A program made the translations under genes and the position numbers. DNA of 64,000 nt from an uncultured Clostridia bacterium (lineage in GTDB: Bacteria > Bacillota > Clostridia > Peptostreptococcales > Anaerovoracaceae), in assembly GCA_938046095.1 (NCBI GenBank), contig CALIXS010000004.1, positions 1-64,000 on the forward strand, read 5' to 3'. The notes under the pieces are model-generated. The model was not told the DNA's origin. It saw nothing but the letters and a program-made list of their open reading frames with translations, and did not search any database. Position 1 is the first letter of the stretch. Each line of letters starts with the position of its first letter. Shown here one piece after another: positions 41,101-51,521 of the stretch.

Positions 41101-41594
41101 TCTTCGATCATCCCCCGAATAAATTTTATCGTAACGTTGCGCTTATCCATATCGACATGCTTTACAAATTCCTTAACGGCCGGAACGAGCAAGGCTCGCC
41201 CGCCGAAATCTATTATATATATATCTTGAAAGCCGTTTTGCATCACGTCACGTACGGTGCCGATTTTTCGCCCCGTATCGTAATCTGTTACATCGAGCCC
41301 GATAATGTCCCTCACGTAATACGTATCCGGGGGAAGCGGTTCAAGGTATTCTTCGCTTATGCCGCACGTTCTGCCGCACAGCTTTTGTGCGGCATTTCTG
41401 TCGTCAATACCCTTGAGCTTTACTATCACCGTTTTGCCGGGATGTCCCGCGTGTTCGATTTCGTAAAACTCTTCTCCGACGTACATCCCTCTCAATTTCG
41501 AAAATCTGCACGGATCCTCCGACCAATTGAGTATTTTGAGCCCGCCGCGTATACCGTGTGCGGCAACCGCCTTTCCGATTTCTATTTTTTCCAT
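41097..41594 (-). CDS. rimM: Ribosome maturation factor RimM
   Basis: About 165 residues from the ATG at 41594 (MEKIEIGKAVAAHGIRGGLK). The PRC-barrel half contains YYVRDIIGLDVTDYDTGRKI and DIYIIDFGGRALLVPAVKEF. RimM binds S19 and helps mature the 30S head. The upstream in-frame codons from 41621 are less likely. It couples with trmD downstream by a 4-bp overlap. Confidence 0.94.
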   Translation of the reverse strand: MEKIEIGKAVAAHGIRGGLKILNWSEDPCRFSKLRGMYVGEEFYEIEHAGHPGKTVIVKLKGIDDRNAAQKLCGRTCGISEEYLEPLPPDTYYVRDIIGLDVTDYDTGRKIGTVRDVMQNGFQDIYIIDFGGRALLVPAVKEFVKHVDMDKRNVTIKFIRGMIEE

Positions 41595-41671
41595 ACCGTC
41601 ATCAAACCAAAATAAAATCATAGCACATAATGGCGCTGAAGCGCCTTCATGTGCTTAAATACGTCGTTCGC

Positions 41672-41944
41672 TTATTCGACTGATGTTTGACCGCCCGCTT
41701 CCTCATCGGAAATTATCTCGACGGTAACTTTTTTGTTTTCCTTCGCTGCGGCGGCCTTTACTACCATACGCAGCGCCTTGGCTATCCTGCCCTGTTTCCC
41801 GATGACCTTGCCCATATCATCGGCAGCGACCTCAAGCGTGATGACCGAATCGTCAGCGGCGCCCGTCTCGCTCACCTTCACCTTATCCGGCACGTCGACG
41901 AGCGACTTTGCGATCATTTCCACTAAACTTGTCATGTCCGTCAC
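41672..41944 (-). CDS. khpA: KH-domain RNA-binding protein KhpA
   Basis: A small KH protein (90 residues from GTG at 41944, or 87 from ATG at 41935). VAADDMGKVIGKQGRIAKAL holds the GxxG loop that contacts RNA. KhpA pairs with KhpB (Jag) and affects cell-size control and sRNA binding. It lies between rpsP and rimM, its usual place. Confidence 0.93.
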   Translation of the reverse strand: MTDMTSLVEMIAKSLVDVPDKVKVSETGAADDSVITLEVAADDMGKVIGKQGRIAKALRMVVKAAAAKENKKVTVEIISDEEAGGQTSVE

Positions 41945-41950
41945 CTGTTC

Positions 41951-42193
41951 CTACCCTATGATGCCTGATTTTCTCAAAAGCATTCTGACCGTATCCGACG
42001 GCTGAGCTCCGTTCGAAAGCCACGTCTTCGCCTTTTCGTCATCGATCTTTATAACGGGCGGCTGCTTCATAGGGTCGTAGTACCCGATCTCCTCGATGAA
42101 TTTGCCGTTCCTCGCGTTGCGCTGATCCGCTACAACGACTCTATAGAAAGGCTTCTTGTGAGCTCCCATCCTCTTCAGTCTGATTTTTACCAT
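41951..42193 (-). CDS. rpsP: 30S ribosomal protein S16
   Basis: 80 residues starting [20 protein letters not shown], the S16 signature, with a GAGGAGG ribosome site. S16 binds 16S rRNA early in assembly. It sits between ffh and khpA. Confidence 0.98.
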   Translation of the reverse strand: MVKIRLKRMGAHKKPFYRVVVADQRNARNGKFIEEIGYYDPMKQPPVIKIDDEKAKTWLSNGAQPSDTVRMLLRKSGIIG

Positions 42194-42256
42194 TGATGTT
42201 ATTCCTCCTCATTAATCATATATGCTGTCCGCCGATGTACGGCGGTAAAGTATCTG

Positions 42257-43597
42257 TTAAAACGCGTCTTTGAACATCCTGTTCTTCTTCATTGCCTTGG
42301 GATCCGAAAACCTCTTCATCATTTTTTTTGCATCATCGTACTTCTTGATGAGTTGATTTACCTTTGACACGGGCTGCCCGGCACCTGCCGCGATGCGTTT
42401 ACGTCTGCCGGCGTCGAGTATGCCCGGATCCTTTCTTTCGGCGGGCGTCATTGACCGTATCAGGGCCTCCATCCGGCGAAACTCCTTCTCACCCTTCTCG
42501 ATGTCCTCCTCGCTGACCTTTCCCTGACCCATACCCGGCATCATCTCAAGGATCTTCCCGAGGCCGCCCAGCTTTCTGACCTGCCCCATCTGTTCGAGGA
42601 AATCCTCGAGCGTGAATCGGTTTTTGCGAAGCTTTTTCTCGAGCTTTGCCGCCTGTTCATCGTCGTACGCCTGCTCGGCCTTCTCGATAAGTGTGAGCAT
42701 ATCGCCCATACCGAGTATCCTGCCTGCCATGCGTTCCGGGTGAAAAGCCTCAAGAGCGTCGGATCTCTCGCCGGTACCCATGAATTTGATCGGTTTTCCC
42801 GTCACCCTTCTGGCCGACAGCGCAGCACCGCCTCGTGAGTCGCCGTCCATCTTTGTCATTATGATGCCGTCGATGCCGAGCCTTTCGTTGAAGCCCTCTG
42901 CCACGTTCACCGCGTCCTGCCCCGTGAGAGCATCGACGATCAAAAGTATCTCGTGCGGTCTCACTGCACCCTTTATGTCCGCAAGCTCCTGCATGAGCTC
43001 CTCGTCTATCTGTAAACGTCCCGCGGTATCTATGATGAGCACGTCGAAACCTCTGCGCTCAGCTTCTTCCCTCGCCGCACGTGCTATCCCGACAGGATCG
43101 CTGCTGTCCCTCATGGTGAATACGGGTGTATTTACTCCGCTTCCCACGATCTCGAGCTGGTCTGTCGCCGCAGGTCTGTAAACGTCACACGCCGCAAGCA
43201 TCGGTTTTTTTCCGGCCTGCTTGAGATAGCTCGCGAGCTTTCCGCAGGTCGTAGTCTTACCTGTGCCTTGAAGGCCCACCATCATCAGTACCGTAAAGCC
43301 CGAAGGCGAATACGTGAGCTTACTGCCTGCACCGCCCATCAGATCTATAAGTTCGTTATTAACAATTTTGATTATCTGCTGAGCCGGCGTCAGACTCTGC
43401 ATAACCTCCGCACCCAGACATTTTTCTTTTACGTCCGCAATGAACTCCTTGACAACCTTGAAGTTGACATCGGCCTCGAGCAGCGCAAGCTTGACCTCAC
43501 GCATAGCGTCATTTATATCGTTTTCGGTAATAACGCCTTTGCCTCTCAGCTTGCCGAACGCATTCTGAAGTTTATCCGACAGACTCTCAAATGCCAT
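42257..43597 (-). CDS. ffh: Signal recognition particle protein Ffh
   Basis: The 446-residue SRP54 GTPase that, with 4.5S RNA, delivers nascent membrane proteins to FtsY. The N domain precedes the G domain (VGLQGTGKTTTCGKLASYLK, DVYRPAATDQLEIVG, DTAGRLQIDEELM, TKMDGDSRGGAALS), and a methionine-rich M domain with MMPGMGQG follows. GGAGA precedes the ATG at 43597. ftsY and the 4.5S RNA gene were not seen in the window. Confidence 0.98.
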   Translation of the reverse strand: MAFESLSDKLQNAFGKLRGKGVITENDINDAMREVKLALLEADVNFKVVKEFIADVKEKCLGAEVMQSLTPAQQIIKIVNNELIDLMGGAGSKLTYSPSGFTVLMMVGLQGTGKTTTCGKLASYLKQAGKKPMLAACDVYRPAATDQLEIVGSGVNTPVFTMRDSSDPVGIARAAREEAERRGFDVLIIDTAGRLQIDEELMQELADIKGAVRPHEILLIVDALTGQDAVNVAEGFNERLGIDGIIMTKMDGDSRGGAALSARRVTGKPIKFMGTGERSDALEAFHPERMAGRILGMGDMLTLIEKAEQAYDDEQAAKLEKKLRKNRFTLEDFLEQMGQVRKLGGLGKILEMMPGMGQGKVSEEDIEKGEKEFRRMEALIRSMTPAERKDPGILDAGRRKRIAAGAGQPVSKVNQLIKKYDDAKKMMKRFSDPKAMKKNRMFKDAF

Positions 43598-43618
43598 AAA
43601 ATTCCATTCTCCCCGAAG

Positions 43619-43996
43619 TCAAATCTCCCAATGAAGACCCGCGACAACGCGTCTTATACGTCTAAGATCCCGTGCCGTCCTGTCATCGGTGCCTCGCCTC
43701 AGCGCTGCATCAACTATGTCGGTCAGCTCCTGAGCAATCCGCTCCCTCTCGAGCATATCTCTCATGAGCCCGAGCTTCTCCTCATATTCCTCAAGCATCT
43801 TCTCGGCTGAGCGGAGCGAATCATACACCGCTGCCTTAGAAATACCGAACTCATCGGCGATCTCCGAAAGCGACATATCCTCCTCGTTATGAAGCCCGAG
43901 TACCGTTCTTTTTTTTTCAGTCAGCAGAGCGCCGTAAATGTCGAACAAAATGCTCTGCCGTGCCGGTTTCGCGATCTCGATCTTATCCATATCCAT
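43619..43996 (-). CDS. YlxM HTH protein, SRP-associated
   Basis: A 125-residue YlxM/P13 protein: LHNEEDMSLSEIADEFGISK with AAVYDSLRSAEKMLEEYEEK is a sigma-70 region 4-like HTH. It is normally the gene before ffh, as here, and stimulates SRP GTPase function in streptococci. An inverted repeat (44005-44026) lies just before the start. Confidence 0.93.
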   Translation of the reverse strand: MDMDKIEIAKPARQSILFDIYGALLTEKKRTVLGLHNEEDMSLSEIADEFGISKAAVYDSLRSAEKMLEEYEEKLGLMRDMLERERIAQELTDIVDAALRRGTDDRTARDLRRIRRVVAGLHWEI

Positions 43997-44004
43997 AAAA
44001 ATCC

Positions 44005-44026
44005 CGTCAAGTATTTTCGCTTGACG
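44005..44026. repeat. Inverted repeat before ylxM
   Basis: CGTCAAG (44005-44011) and CTTGACG (44020-44026) form a 7-bp stem with an 8-nt loop just 8 bp before the ylxM start. A similar CCGTCAAGTATT stretch recurs in the terminator at 44055. It may occlude the ylxM ribosome site or be a regulator site. Confidence 0.6.
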
Positions 44027-44050
44027 CTATATTACAATATCACATACGGA

Positions 44051-44080
44051 AAACGCCGTCAAGTATTCTTACCTGACGGC
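44051..44080 (-). terminator. Terminator after lysO
   Basis: On the minus strand GCCGTCA (complement of 44074-44080) pairs with TGACGGC (complement of 44055-44061), followed by GTTTTCC. It lies 50 bp beyond the lysO stop. Confidence 0.7.
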
Positions 44081-44129
44081 ATTGGTCCGATTTTCTTTTT
44101 CGGCGTTGTTATCAGTACTTTTCCGCTCA

Positions 44130-45095
44130 CTACCCTATTATCAGCGGCACGATTACCGGCACCGCCGCGGAGAGAACCACTCCCGATACGAATGAATAGA
44201 CGGCTATATCACCGCCGGTAGCGCGTTCCACTATGGGCAGGCATACATCCATCGATGCGGCTCCCGGGAGAGCTATCGTTTCGGTATATCCTATTTTCTT
44301 TGCGATAAAAGGTATCAGTATTATGGCAAAGAGCTCACGCATGACGTTGTGCATAAACGATATCGCGCTCGCAGTGACGAAGCCTGCATCCATTATTATG
44401 CCCGGTGCGAGCGAATACCATCCCAAACCCGCCCCTATAGCGAGCAGCTCTTTAAGGCTCACCGGGATAAACAAAGAACATACAGCGCATGCGGCGAGTG
44501 TACCCGAGATATTTGCGAGCGGAAAAACGAAGACGCGAAGGCCGACTCGCCTGAAATTGCCCGCGACAGTACCGTCAAGTCCAAGGTCGAGCCCCACGAA
44601 CAGGAGGAGTATGCAAAGACCGGCCTGTATCGCCGTTCCCGCCATACTGTTGAATGCGTCAAAGGAATTGAACAGCCTGCGCACGAAGATAAAGCCTGAC
44701 GCCATGCCTGCACACACGGACAGGATTATGTATATCGTCATCCTGTCTATACCGCGGTCTCCATCGGCAGGAGTCGACTCGGATTTCACTCTGTCCGAAC
44801 CGTTAAGATGCCCGAACCTGTCTATCCTCACCAGCTTCCTTGCGGCAAATACCGCAGCCGTCGAAAATACAAACACGGCTGCCGTGATTATCAGCGCATA
44901 CAGGCCGATGGGACCGAGATTTTTTATGACCTCGTCGTTTGCTCCCATCCTGGTTCCCATCGTGAATACGAGGAGAATTATGGCAACGGTCTGAATTTTC
45001 CCCGTCCATGCGAGCTTTTCTTTTTTATTTCTGAATCTGCTGCCGACAAAGTAGCCGACCGCGGCCATTATGAGATATAAGATCAGATCCGACAT
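44130..45095 (-). CDS. lysO: LysO-family lysine exporter
   Basis: A 321-residue polytopic membrane protein with about ten membrane segments. GYFVGSRFRNKK, TMGTRMGANDEVIKNLG and GLGWYSLAPGIIMDAGF are typical of the LysO (YbjE/DUF340) family, which exports L-lysine and thialysine. No riboswitch was found in the 42 bp before it. GGAGGAG precedes the ATG. It probably shares a transcript with the prsW gene 42 bp upstream. Confidence 0.93.
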   Translation of the reverse strand: MSDLILYLIMAAVGYFVGSRFRNKKEKLAWTGKIQTVAIILLVFTMGTRMGANDEVIKNLGPIGLYALIITAAVFVFSTAAVFAARKLVRIDRFGHLNGSDRVKSESTPADGDRGIDRMTIYIILSVCAGMASGFIFVRRLFNSFDAFNSMAGTAIQAGLCILLLFVGLDLGLDGTVAGNFRRVGLRVFVFPLANISGTLAACAVCSLFIPVSLKELLAIGAGLGWYSLAPGIIMDAGFVTASAISFMHNVMRELFAIILIPFIAKKIGYTETIALPGAASMDVCLPIVERATGGDIAVYSFVSGVVLSAAVPVIVPLIIG

Positions 45096-45137
45096 CGTCA
45101 GTTTCTCTCCTCCGTAAACCCGTTTTTCTCTTGCCTG

Positions 45138-45851
45138 TCATATATACCTGTCCGTTTTCGACAGCTTCCGCACCATAAAAAAGGCTATCACGAAAAGCAC
45201 GATCACGAACACAAGAAAAAGAAGTGTCAGGTCGTTGTTCCCCATCGTCGCAATATAGTCATAGCTTCCGTGCACGAACATGGGAAGAACAAAAGCCATC
45301 ACCCTGCACAGAGCCGCTGCTCCGCGGCGTCCGTAGGAGCTGAATCGTTTCGCATGTCCGTACCACGCACCCATAAACACTCCGAAGCATGCATGACCCG
45401 GTACCGCCGTAAATGCCCTTACGACGGCTGTCGCCATACCGTATTGGAGCACGTACATTATATTTTCGAGCAGCGCGAATCCGAGCGAGACGGAAACAGC
45501 ATAAACCACACCGTCGAATTGACAGTTAAAGGCGGAGCTGTTCCACGTCTTGAACCTCATCAGCAGATATTTTGCTCCCTCTTCGGAGCAGGCGACAACG
45601 ATATAGTAAAACAGAAGTCTGTACGCGAACGCGTCGCCGAAATATGCGGATATGAACCTGACGCCCGCAGTTTCGAGCACAAGTGCGATTATAGTAGCCA
45701 GCATGCCGAGCAGGACGAGCCCGATTATCAATCCCGGCGGTTCATGCTCAAGCCTGTCTATTTTATATACATACACCAGAAGCAATACAGCGGGAACTGC
45801 CGCTGCCGCTATTAGCATCGTCATGGGATTTGACAAAAGGTAAAAAAACAT
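45138..45851 (-). CDS. PrsW-family intramembrane protease
   Basis: A 237-residue membrane protein with seven or eight hydrophobic segments. The probable catalytic motifs are ACSEEGAKYLLMRF (EExxK), PGHACFGVFMGAWYG and FVHGSYDYIA. PrsW proteases cleave anti-sigma factors within the membrane. The target here is unknown, and no anti-sigma gene is nearby. Confidence 0.9.
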   Translation of the reverse strand: MFFYLLSNPMTMLIAAAAVPAVLLLVYVYKIDRLEHEPPGLIIGLVLLGMLATIIALVLETAGVRFISAYFGDAFAYRLLFYYIVVACSEEGAKYLLMRFKTWNSSAFNCQFDGVVYAVSVSLGFALLENIMYVLQYGMATAVVRAFTAVPGHACFGVFMGAWYGHAKRFSSYGRRGAAALCRVMAFVLPMFVHGSYDYIATMGNNDLTLLFLVFVIVLFVIAFFMVRKLSKTDRYI

Positions 45852-45858
45852 CCGAATA

Positions 45859-47175
45859 CTACTCCTTCACTGACCTTGTGCCGACGAGATAATTTATAAA
45901 CTGCTGGGCAGTACGGCCTGAAAGACCGCCGTTCCTGAGCTCCCAGGCGCTCGCCCGATGTCTGAGTTCATCGTCGGACATCCTTATCTGCGGATATCTG
46001 TCCGCAAGCGCCCGGACGATATCAAAATATTCCCGGGGCGTCGGCGAAAAGTACCCTATAGACAGACCGAACCTGTCCGCGAGCGAAAGTTTCTCCTGCA
46101 CCGTATCGTTCCGGTGCAGATCGTCCTTCGATTCGTCGTATTTGTCCTTCCACGTTTCCCTGATCAGATGGCGTCTGTTTGAAGTTGCATATATAAGAAC
46201 GTTTTCGGGATACGGCTCTATACCGCCCTCGATGACAGCTTTGAGGTATTTGTAGTCTGTTTCAAATTCCTCGAACGAAAGGTCGTCCATATATATTATG
46301 AACCTGTAATTTCTGTTTTTGATCTCCGTTACGACACGGGAAAGATCCTTGAACTGGTGCTTGTATACTTCTATCATGCGAAGTCCGTCGGGATAGAACC
46401 TGTTTAGTATAGCTTTTACCGATGTAGACTTTCCCGTGCCCGCATCGCCGTAAAGCAGCACATTATTCGCTCTTCTGCCGGCGACAAATGCTTCGGTATT
46501 TTCGAGGAGCTTTTCCTTTTGGAGCTCGTAGCCGACGAGATCGTCGAGCGTAACGTCGCTGGTGTTCGTTATAGGTATGAGGAAATCTCCTCTCCCGTTT
46601 TCCCCGGCTATCCTGAATGCTTTATTGAGGCCGAATTTGCCTACTCCGTATTTCCTGTAAAAACCGGTTATGCAGGTGTAGATTTCGTCATCGGTCCCGG
46701 CAGCTTCGATCTGCGCCGAGAGCTCCTGAACTTTTTCACTCACACTCGTATTGAATACTCTTCCCGGTTTTACTACGGCACTGTAATCCGATATGACCGA
46801 AAAACAGCTTATACCGAGCTTTTGCTCTATTGGAACAAAATCGTAGTTAAACAGAGCTTTGAATATCCTGAAGTCGTTCATCGCGAATTCATTGACAGAA
46901 CCGTCGTTGGCGCCGACCTTTTCGGAAACGAGCGTAAACGGAGTCTCCGTGTATGCGATGAGAAAAGCGAGATAATTGTGCCAAAGGTTTTTGTCAAATC
47001 CGTATTTTGTCGAGATGCCGAGCAGTGCGTGTATCTGCTCAAAGATATCCGATACGAGATCCTCTCTGTTAAAATTCCCCCCGTCAAATCTCCTGAATAT
47101 ATCGGACATACCCACGAGTATGCTGTCCTCGGCCGCACTCCTGTAAACTATGAGCTTTGATATCAGATCGTACAT
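45859..47175 (-). CDS. DUF815-family ATPase
   Basis: A 438-residue AAA-type protein. [17 protein letters not shown] is Walker [21 protein letters not shown]alker B, and [16 protein letters not shown] with [11 protein letters not shown] the sensor region. The N-terminal ~180 residues are helical and of unknown role. DUF815 proteins are widespread in bacteria with no assigned function. It starts 17 bp after the LysR regulator and precedes prsW, so a common transcript is likely. Confidence 0.88.
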   Translation of the reverse strand: MYDLISKLIVYRSAAEDSILVGMSDIFRRFDGGNFNREDLVSDIFEQIHALLGISTKYGFDKNLWHNYLAFLIAYTETPFTLVSEKVGANDGSVNEFAMNDFRIFKALFNYDFVPIEQKLGISCFSVISDYSAVVKPGRVFNTSVSEKVQELSAQIEAAGTDDEIYTCITGFYRKYGVGKFGLNKAFRIAGENGRGDFLIPITNTSDVTLDDLVGYELQKEKLLENTEAFVAGRRANNVLLYGDAGTGKSTSVKAILNRFYPDGLRMIEVYKHQFKDLSRVVTEIKNRNYRFIIYMDDLSFEEFETDYKYLKAVIEGGIEPYPENVLIYATSNRRHLIRETWKDKYDESKDDLHRNDTVQEKLSLADRFGLSIGYFSPTPREYFDIVRALADRYPQIRMSDDELRHRASAWELRNGGLSGRTAQQFINYLVGTRSVKE

Positions 47176-47191
47176 TATATGTCCGCACCTC

Positions 47192-48091
47192 TTATTCGTT
47201 GTACTTTTTGCCCACCCATTCCTGGGCGTATTTTATAAATTCCTTAGTCGACGAGGTTAACTGATTGATATTCTTCACGGCTATCCCCAAAGTACGCTGT
47301 TCTCCCGTCGCAAGAGGTCTGACCGCAATTTTTCTCGTAGTCTTGTAGACTATCATTTGCGGCAAAAGACTGACTCCGAGTCCCTCCTCAACCATGGCGA
47401 CTATCGCGTAGTCGTTCACTTCGGCGAATCTCACGTTCGGCTTTATCTTGTGGCGCGTGAAAATATCGGCTATCTCGTGCGCTTCGTTGAACGTTCCGTC
47501 GTTCAGCTTGATGTACGGATATTCGGCAAGCTCCTCGACAGATATCACGTCTCTTTCGGCGAGAGGATTGTCCGCCGGCACTACCGCCACAAGCGGATCT
47601 TTATGCAGCTCGTATGTAGGAAAGTCGGCGCGGTCGCCTATGCTGACAAAGGCAAGATCCACGCGTCCCGTACGCAGCCACTCGTCGCTCTCTTCATCCG
47701 TGCCCTGAAGCAGCTGAAACTGTACGCGCGGATGATCCTTCTCGTATGCCGACAATATCCCCGGAAGCCATTGTACGGACACCGACGTAAAAGTCGATAT
47801 CCTTATAAGCCCGGATTCGAGCCTGTGTATCTCGTTCAGCTTCGTCTGCATGCTGTCGTATGCGCTGCATATATCCTGGAAATACGGCATCATTTCCTCA
47901 CCGTCAGCCGTAGCATAGGCACCCGATTTTTCCCTTACAATCAGTTTAAGATCGCATTCCTCCTCGAGCGCGTTAAGCAGATGCGTTATGCCCGACTGCG
48001 TATAACCGAGATCCTCGGCCGCTCTCGTCAGGTTACCTAATTCTATAGTTTTGAGGAACGCCTGGTATTGCGACAGACTCATTTTCTTCAC
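47192..48091 (-). CDS. LysR-family regulator
   Basis: A 299-residue LTTR with the N-terminal winged HTH ([20 protein letters not shown] with [20 protein letters not shown]) and a type-2 periplasmic-binding-like effector domain ([20 protein letters not shown]). The effector is unknown. The genes that follow in the same direction (DUF815, prsW, lysO) may be its targets or merely neighbours. A 194-bp gap with a possible hairpin (48179-48228) lies before it. Confidence 0.92.
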   Translation of the reverse strand: MKKMSLSQYQAFLKTIELGNLTRAAEDLGYTQSGITHLLNALEEECDLKLIVREKSGAYATADGEEMMPYFQDICSAYDSMQTKLNEIHRLESGLIRISTFTSVSVQWLPGILSAYEKDHPRVQFQLLQGTDEESDEWLRTGRVDLAFVSIGDRADFPTYELHKDPLVAVVPADNPLAERDVISVEELAEYPYIKLNDGTFNEAHEIADIFTRHKIKPNVRFAEVNDYAIVAMVEEGLGVSLLPQMIVYKTTRKIAVRPLATGEQRTLGIAVKNINQLTSSTKEFIKYAQEWVGKKYNE

Positions 48092-48285
48092 CCTCCTTTC
48101 AACGCGTGAAATTACAAAGCTTAATTAAAGTTATTATAAAGTATCGTTTTACTAATTATTCTGTCTCGATTATAATAAACGGCCGGTCACAAATCAACAC
48201 TATTCGGGAACAAATAACGAACCGGACCGTAACAAAAGCCGATATCATTTATCATCTTCGGAACCCGCAAGTATTCCGATCGCTT

Positions 48286-50574
48286 TTATACGGAAAATAT
48301 TATTATTTTCAGACGCTGCAGCAAATTCATTGAACTTTTCATCGCAGCCTCCGCATCCTTAAGCATTCCCATGACGGCGGCATCCTCTTCGGCTGACGTT
48401 CCTTCAGCAGAAAACGATGATTTTAATGCAAGCGTCTGGGCGCTTTTTATTTTGCTCCCGTCAAGCTTCGTCTCTCCGGCGAGCGCATTCGCGAACTGCC
48501 GCTCCGTACCGTCCGAACCGGCGAGTATACCGCATCCGTGCATCATGCATACCATCCTCGCGAACGACTGACCGGCGTTCATAGCCTTCAGCCTTCTGCG
48601 TCGCTCCTCTATCAGACAGAGCGCTATAAAAGGTAATGCAATACATGCTCCGCCTGCCGCGTATGCGGTGTTCTCCTTCATTTTCGGCGGTACGACAAAG
48701 TATGATATCGGTCCGCCGTCTCCGGAGGTTTTTCTTTCCGTGATGCTCGGAACGCTTATATCCCACTCATTCTCCTCCATTATGGCTTTGATCCCCGATA
48801 TATCAAGCCCTTCATAGGGGGCGGCAAACGTACCGTCCTGCGCCGGAGTCACTTCTACCGGATACCATCCCTTTTCCGGCGAGTACAGCTCGACCCACGC
48901 GTGCGCATCGAACCCTGTAACGTCCGCGCTGACCTTCAGATGCTCAGATGAAAACGGAAGACTTATGCCCGTCTGCTTTTCGTCCGCATACCAGTCATCA
49001 GCATCTATTCTGTACCCCGATACATAGCGGGCGGGAATTCCATAGAGCCTGTACATTAAAGTCGCGATGGCCGCATACTGCTCGCAGTAGCCCTCGCCTC
49101 TCTCAAACAGAAAGTATTCCGTTATATCCTCATTAAATGGAGCCATTCCCGGCTTAAGAGTATATTTACAATTGCTGTTGAGAGTATAGATTATAAATGA
49201 TGTTATCTCATCGAGCGAGTCGAAAGGATTCTCCCTTACCAGCCCGGCAAGCCTCGGCACGAGATCCGCCGGAACGGCCGTATAGAACTCTTGCACCGTT
49301 TTGCCATACCGCGCCAGAGTATTCTCGAAATATCTGTCGGCACTGTCGCTGCCCGTGTTTATGTTCCCGATATCAACTGTGAAATCAGGCGCACAGTAGC
49401 AACTGATGAAAAGTCTGCTTGCATCGTAAAAGCTCTTCTCACGCGAAGAGGAAAGAAAGCCCGTATACACGTAATTGTACGGGTGCACATAGCTGTACAC
49501 CTCGCTCGTTCCGTAATCCATAAGCATGGTGCACCAGTCTGCAGATACTCTTCCTGTCGTGTCAAGTATGCCGCCTGCCGTGTCCTCGGAAGCTTTAAGC
49601 AGGTAATACGTGTTGTCTATATCGATTTTTTCACCCGACCCCAGTGCATCGTCCGCAGGTTCAAATGAACCGCCCGTGTAATCGCCTCCCCTGAATCCCG
49701 CAAGATATATGGCGCGGTCGGGCTGCATGCTGACCGATACGGTAAAAAGCTTTGTTCCGCTCCTGTAATTGTTCCCATATGAAATGCTTCCTCCTGTATC
49801 TATCTGCTCCGAACGGCCTGTCACATTCCTGACACATGTCAGGACCGCCCCCTCAGCTCTGTCAACCGCGCCGTAAAAGACGCCGGCATGACCGGATACC
49901 GATACGGACGCAAAGATAAGCGCAGCAAGCGCTATCCCCGATACGATTGTTCCGTTTTTGACCGCTGACAATTTCGGCTGTGATGAAAGTGCCCTGCGCC
50001 TGCTTTTCGGTTTCACCGCTTCAAAGGCAAAAAAGACCGTCTGAAATACAAGTATACATCCAACCGCCGCCATATCCGGAATTATTCCCGCAGCCGGGGA
50101 AAGCAGCAAAACAACAAGTGTCAGCAGGTATGCCGGGAAATGTCTTTTCATCACACATTCGAGAACGAAAAAAAACAAGGTGATGCACAGCGCAAACATA
50201 ACGGCAAGGCGTGTAATATCACCGTCTTCACCGCTTCCGGCATCGCCGAAAAGATAATCCGCGAACAGCGACGCTTCAGCAGATATGCGGCCGAAGCCGA
50301 AAAAAAACGCCAGACCAAAAGCTGCGGCATCCGTGAGGAGCGCCAGCGGAAAAAGTTTATGGCAATATATGTACACAGCGGTAAGAAAAGCCGCCTCGAC
50401 ACACGCAGCGCCAAATGCCGCCGAAACTGAAAAGAATATCATGCCGGATGAACGTACCGCGAGGAGCAGACCGAGCACTCCGAACATCAAAAATACGTAA
50501 TATGCCCACGATATCTCAGACCGTACGTTTTTCCTTTGTGCTCTTATCCTGATGTCCCTCATAGGCTTATGCAT
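48286..50574 (-). CDS. Membrane-anchored transglutaminase-like protein
   Basis: 762 residues: several N-terminal membrane segments (about 20-190), an external region, a transglutaminase core with GEGYCEQYAAIATLMYRLYG (Cys), ARYVSGYRI, FDAHAWVELYSPEKGWYPVE (His) and VTPAQ (third position), a further membrane segment at ~660, and a cytosolic tail. Together with DUF58 and MoxR genes directly upstream it forms a conserved three-gene operon. Such proteins may cross-link or cleave cell-surface proteins. It overlaps DUF58 by 16 bp. Confidence 0.9.
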   Translation of the reverse strand: MHKPMRDIRIRAQRKNVRSEISWAYYVFLMFGVLGLLLAVRSSGMIFFSVSAAFGAACVEAAFLTAVYIYCHKLFPLALLTDAAAFGLAFFFGFGRISAEASLFADYLFGDAGSGEDGDITRLAVMFALCITLFFFVLECVMKRHFPAYLLTLVVLLLSPAAGIIPDMAAVGCILVFQTVFFAFEAVKPKSRRRALSSQPKLSAVKNGTIVSGIALAALIFASVSVSGHAGVFYGAVDRAEGAVLTCVRNVTGRSEQIDTGGSISYGNNYRSGTKLFTVSVSMQPDRAIYLAGFRGGDYTGGSFEPADDALGSGEKIDIDNTYYLLKASEDTAGGILDTTGRVSADWCTMLMDYGTSEVYSYVHPYNYVYTGFLSSSREKSFYDASRLFISCYCAPDFTVDIGNINTGSDSADRYFENTLARYGKTVQEFYTAVPADLVPRLAGLVRENPFDSLDEITSFIIYTLNSNCKYTLKPGMAPFNEDITEYFLFERGEGYCEQYAAIATLMYRLYGIPARYVSGYRIDADDWYADEKQTGISLPFSSEHLKVSADVTGFDAHAWVELYSPEKGWYPVEVTPAQDGTFAAPYEGLDISGIKAIMEENEWDISVPSITERKTSGDGGPISYFVVPPKMKENTAYAAGGACIALPFIALCLIEERRRRLKAMNAGQSFARMVCMMHGCGILAGSDGTERQFANALAGETKLDGSKIKSAQTLALKSSFSAEGTSAEEDAAVMGMLKDAEAAMKSSMNLLQRLKIIIFSV

Positions 50575-51518
50575 ATATCCTTTTCTCTGCGAACAAGGTC
50601 TGTGCCGAGACTGAGACCGCCGGCAGCGGCATCTGCCAGCATCACGAAAGCTTCGCGAAGCTCCTCCTCACCGTACACGGCCTTTTGCTCAGTCTCGCCG
50701 TCCCGACCCGCGCAGACTATAATCGCCCCGCCAGACGATGCGAGAACGCGCCCTGTCGCCTGCACCGCTCTGTCGAGCAGCTCACCGACCTCCCTCGGCG
50801 ATGCGCTGTCGGCGCCTGCCGTGTCTACAAATATCCTCACGACCTCGTCGCGATCGTCCTCAAATTCCTTTACCCAGACGGCATCGGTCATCGCATATCT
50901 GTTCCAATGTATATATCTCGCCGCATCTCCCGGAGCGTATTCGCGTACCTTCGCCACTTCACCCCGAGGTAACGGCGCCGTCGTCTTTTTCCCGGAAAGT
51001 TCCTCCGAAGCCTCTCTTTCAGATAACACACCGCGTATATCAAATTCCGGCAATACGTAAGCCATACATTCGCCGCAGACCTTTCTCCGTACAGAAAAAA
51101 AGCCCAGTGGATCGAACGTACTTAAATAAATAAGCATCACGTATATTACGCCGCTGTAAAGCGGCTCAACGCTGAAACTTACCTCAGAATTATCCGTACC
51201 CGCTTCACCGAACAGCTTTGTCCTGTAGAGTTTTCCGTTTCCGTAGCCGTATTCCAGTGTAACCGCGATTTTGCCGATCTTGAGCATGCTCTTGTTTGAA
51301 ATTATCATTGTGCATGCTCCCGATACACCCTTGTGTAAAAAAACGGCATCGGATGCGAAACGTATACTTGTACTCAGAGATGCGCGCGCAGCCATGACTA
51401 TCATAACGATAAGTACGATAACATCGGCAGAAAAAAGCGCAAGCAGTGAAAAGCTGCGATAAAGCCCCGCAGCATATAATGAAGCAAGCGTGAATATAAT
51501 GAACAGAGCCGCACGCAT
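50559..51518 (-). CDS. DUF58 domain protein
   Basis: A 319-residue protein with two N-terminal membrane segments and the DUF58 signature VAKVREYAPGDAARYIHWNR with WVKEFEDDRDEVVRIFVDT, a von Willebrand A-like metal site. In MoxR operons this partner is thought to be the cargo handled by the ATPase. It follows moxR by 3 bp and overlaps the transglutaminase gene. Confidence 0.92.
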   Translation of the reverse strand: MRAALFIIFTLASLYAAGLYRSFSLLALFSADVIVLIVMIVMAARASLSTSIRFASDAVFLHKGVSGACTMIISNKSMLKIGKIAVTLEYGYGNGKLYRTKLFGEAGTDNSEVSFSVEPLYSGVIYVMLIYLSTFDPLGFFSVRRKVCGECMAYVLPEFDIRGVLSEREASEELSGKKTTAPLPRGEVAKVREYAPGDAARYIHWNRYAMTDAVWVKEFEDDRDEVVRIFVDTAGADSASPREVGELLDRAVQATGRVLASSGGAIIVCAGRDGETEQKAVYGEEELREAFVMLADAAAGGLSLGTDLVRREKDICISL

Positions 51519-51521
51519 CGC

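Noticed and set aside
45096..45137. A lysine riboswitch before lysO.
   Set aside because: Only 42 bp separate it from the upstream gene, too short for an L-box.
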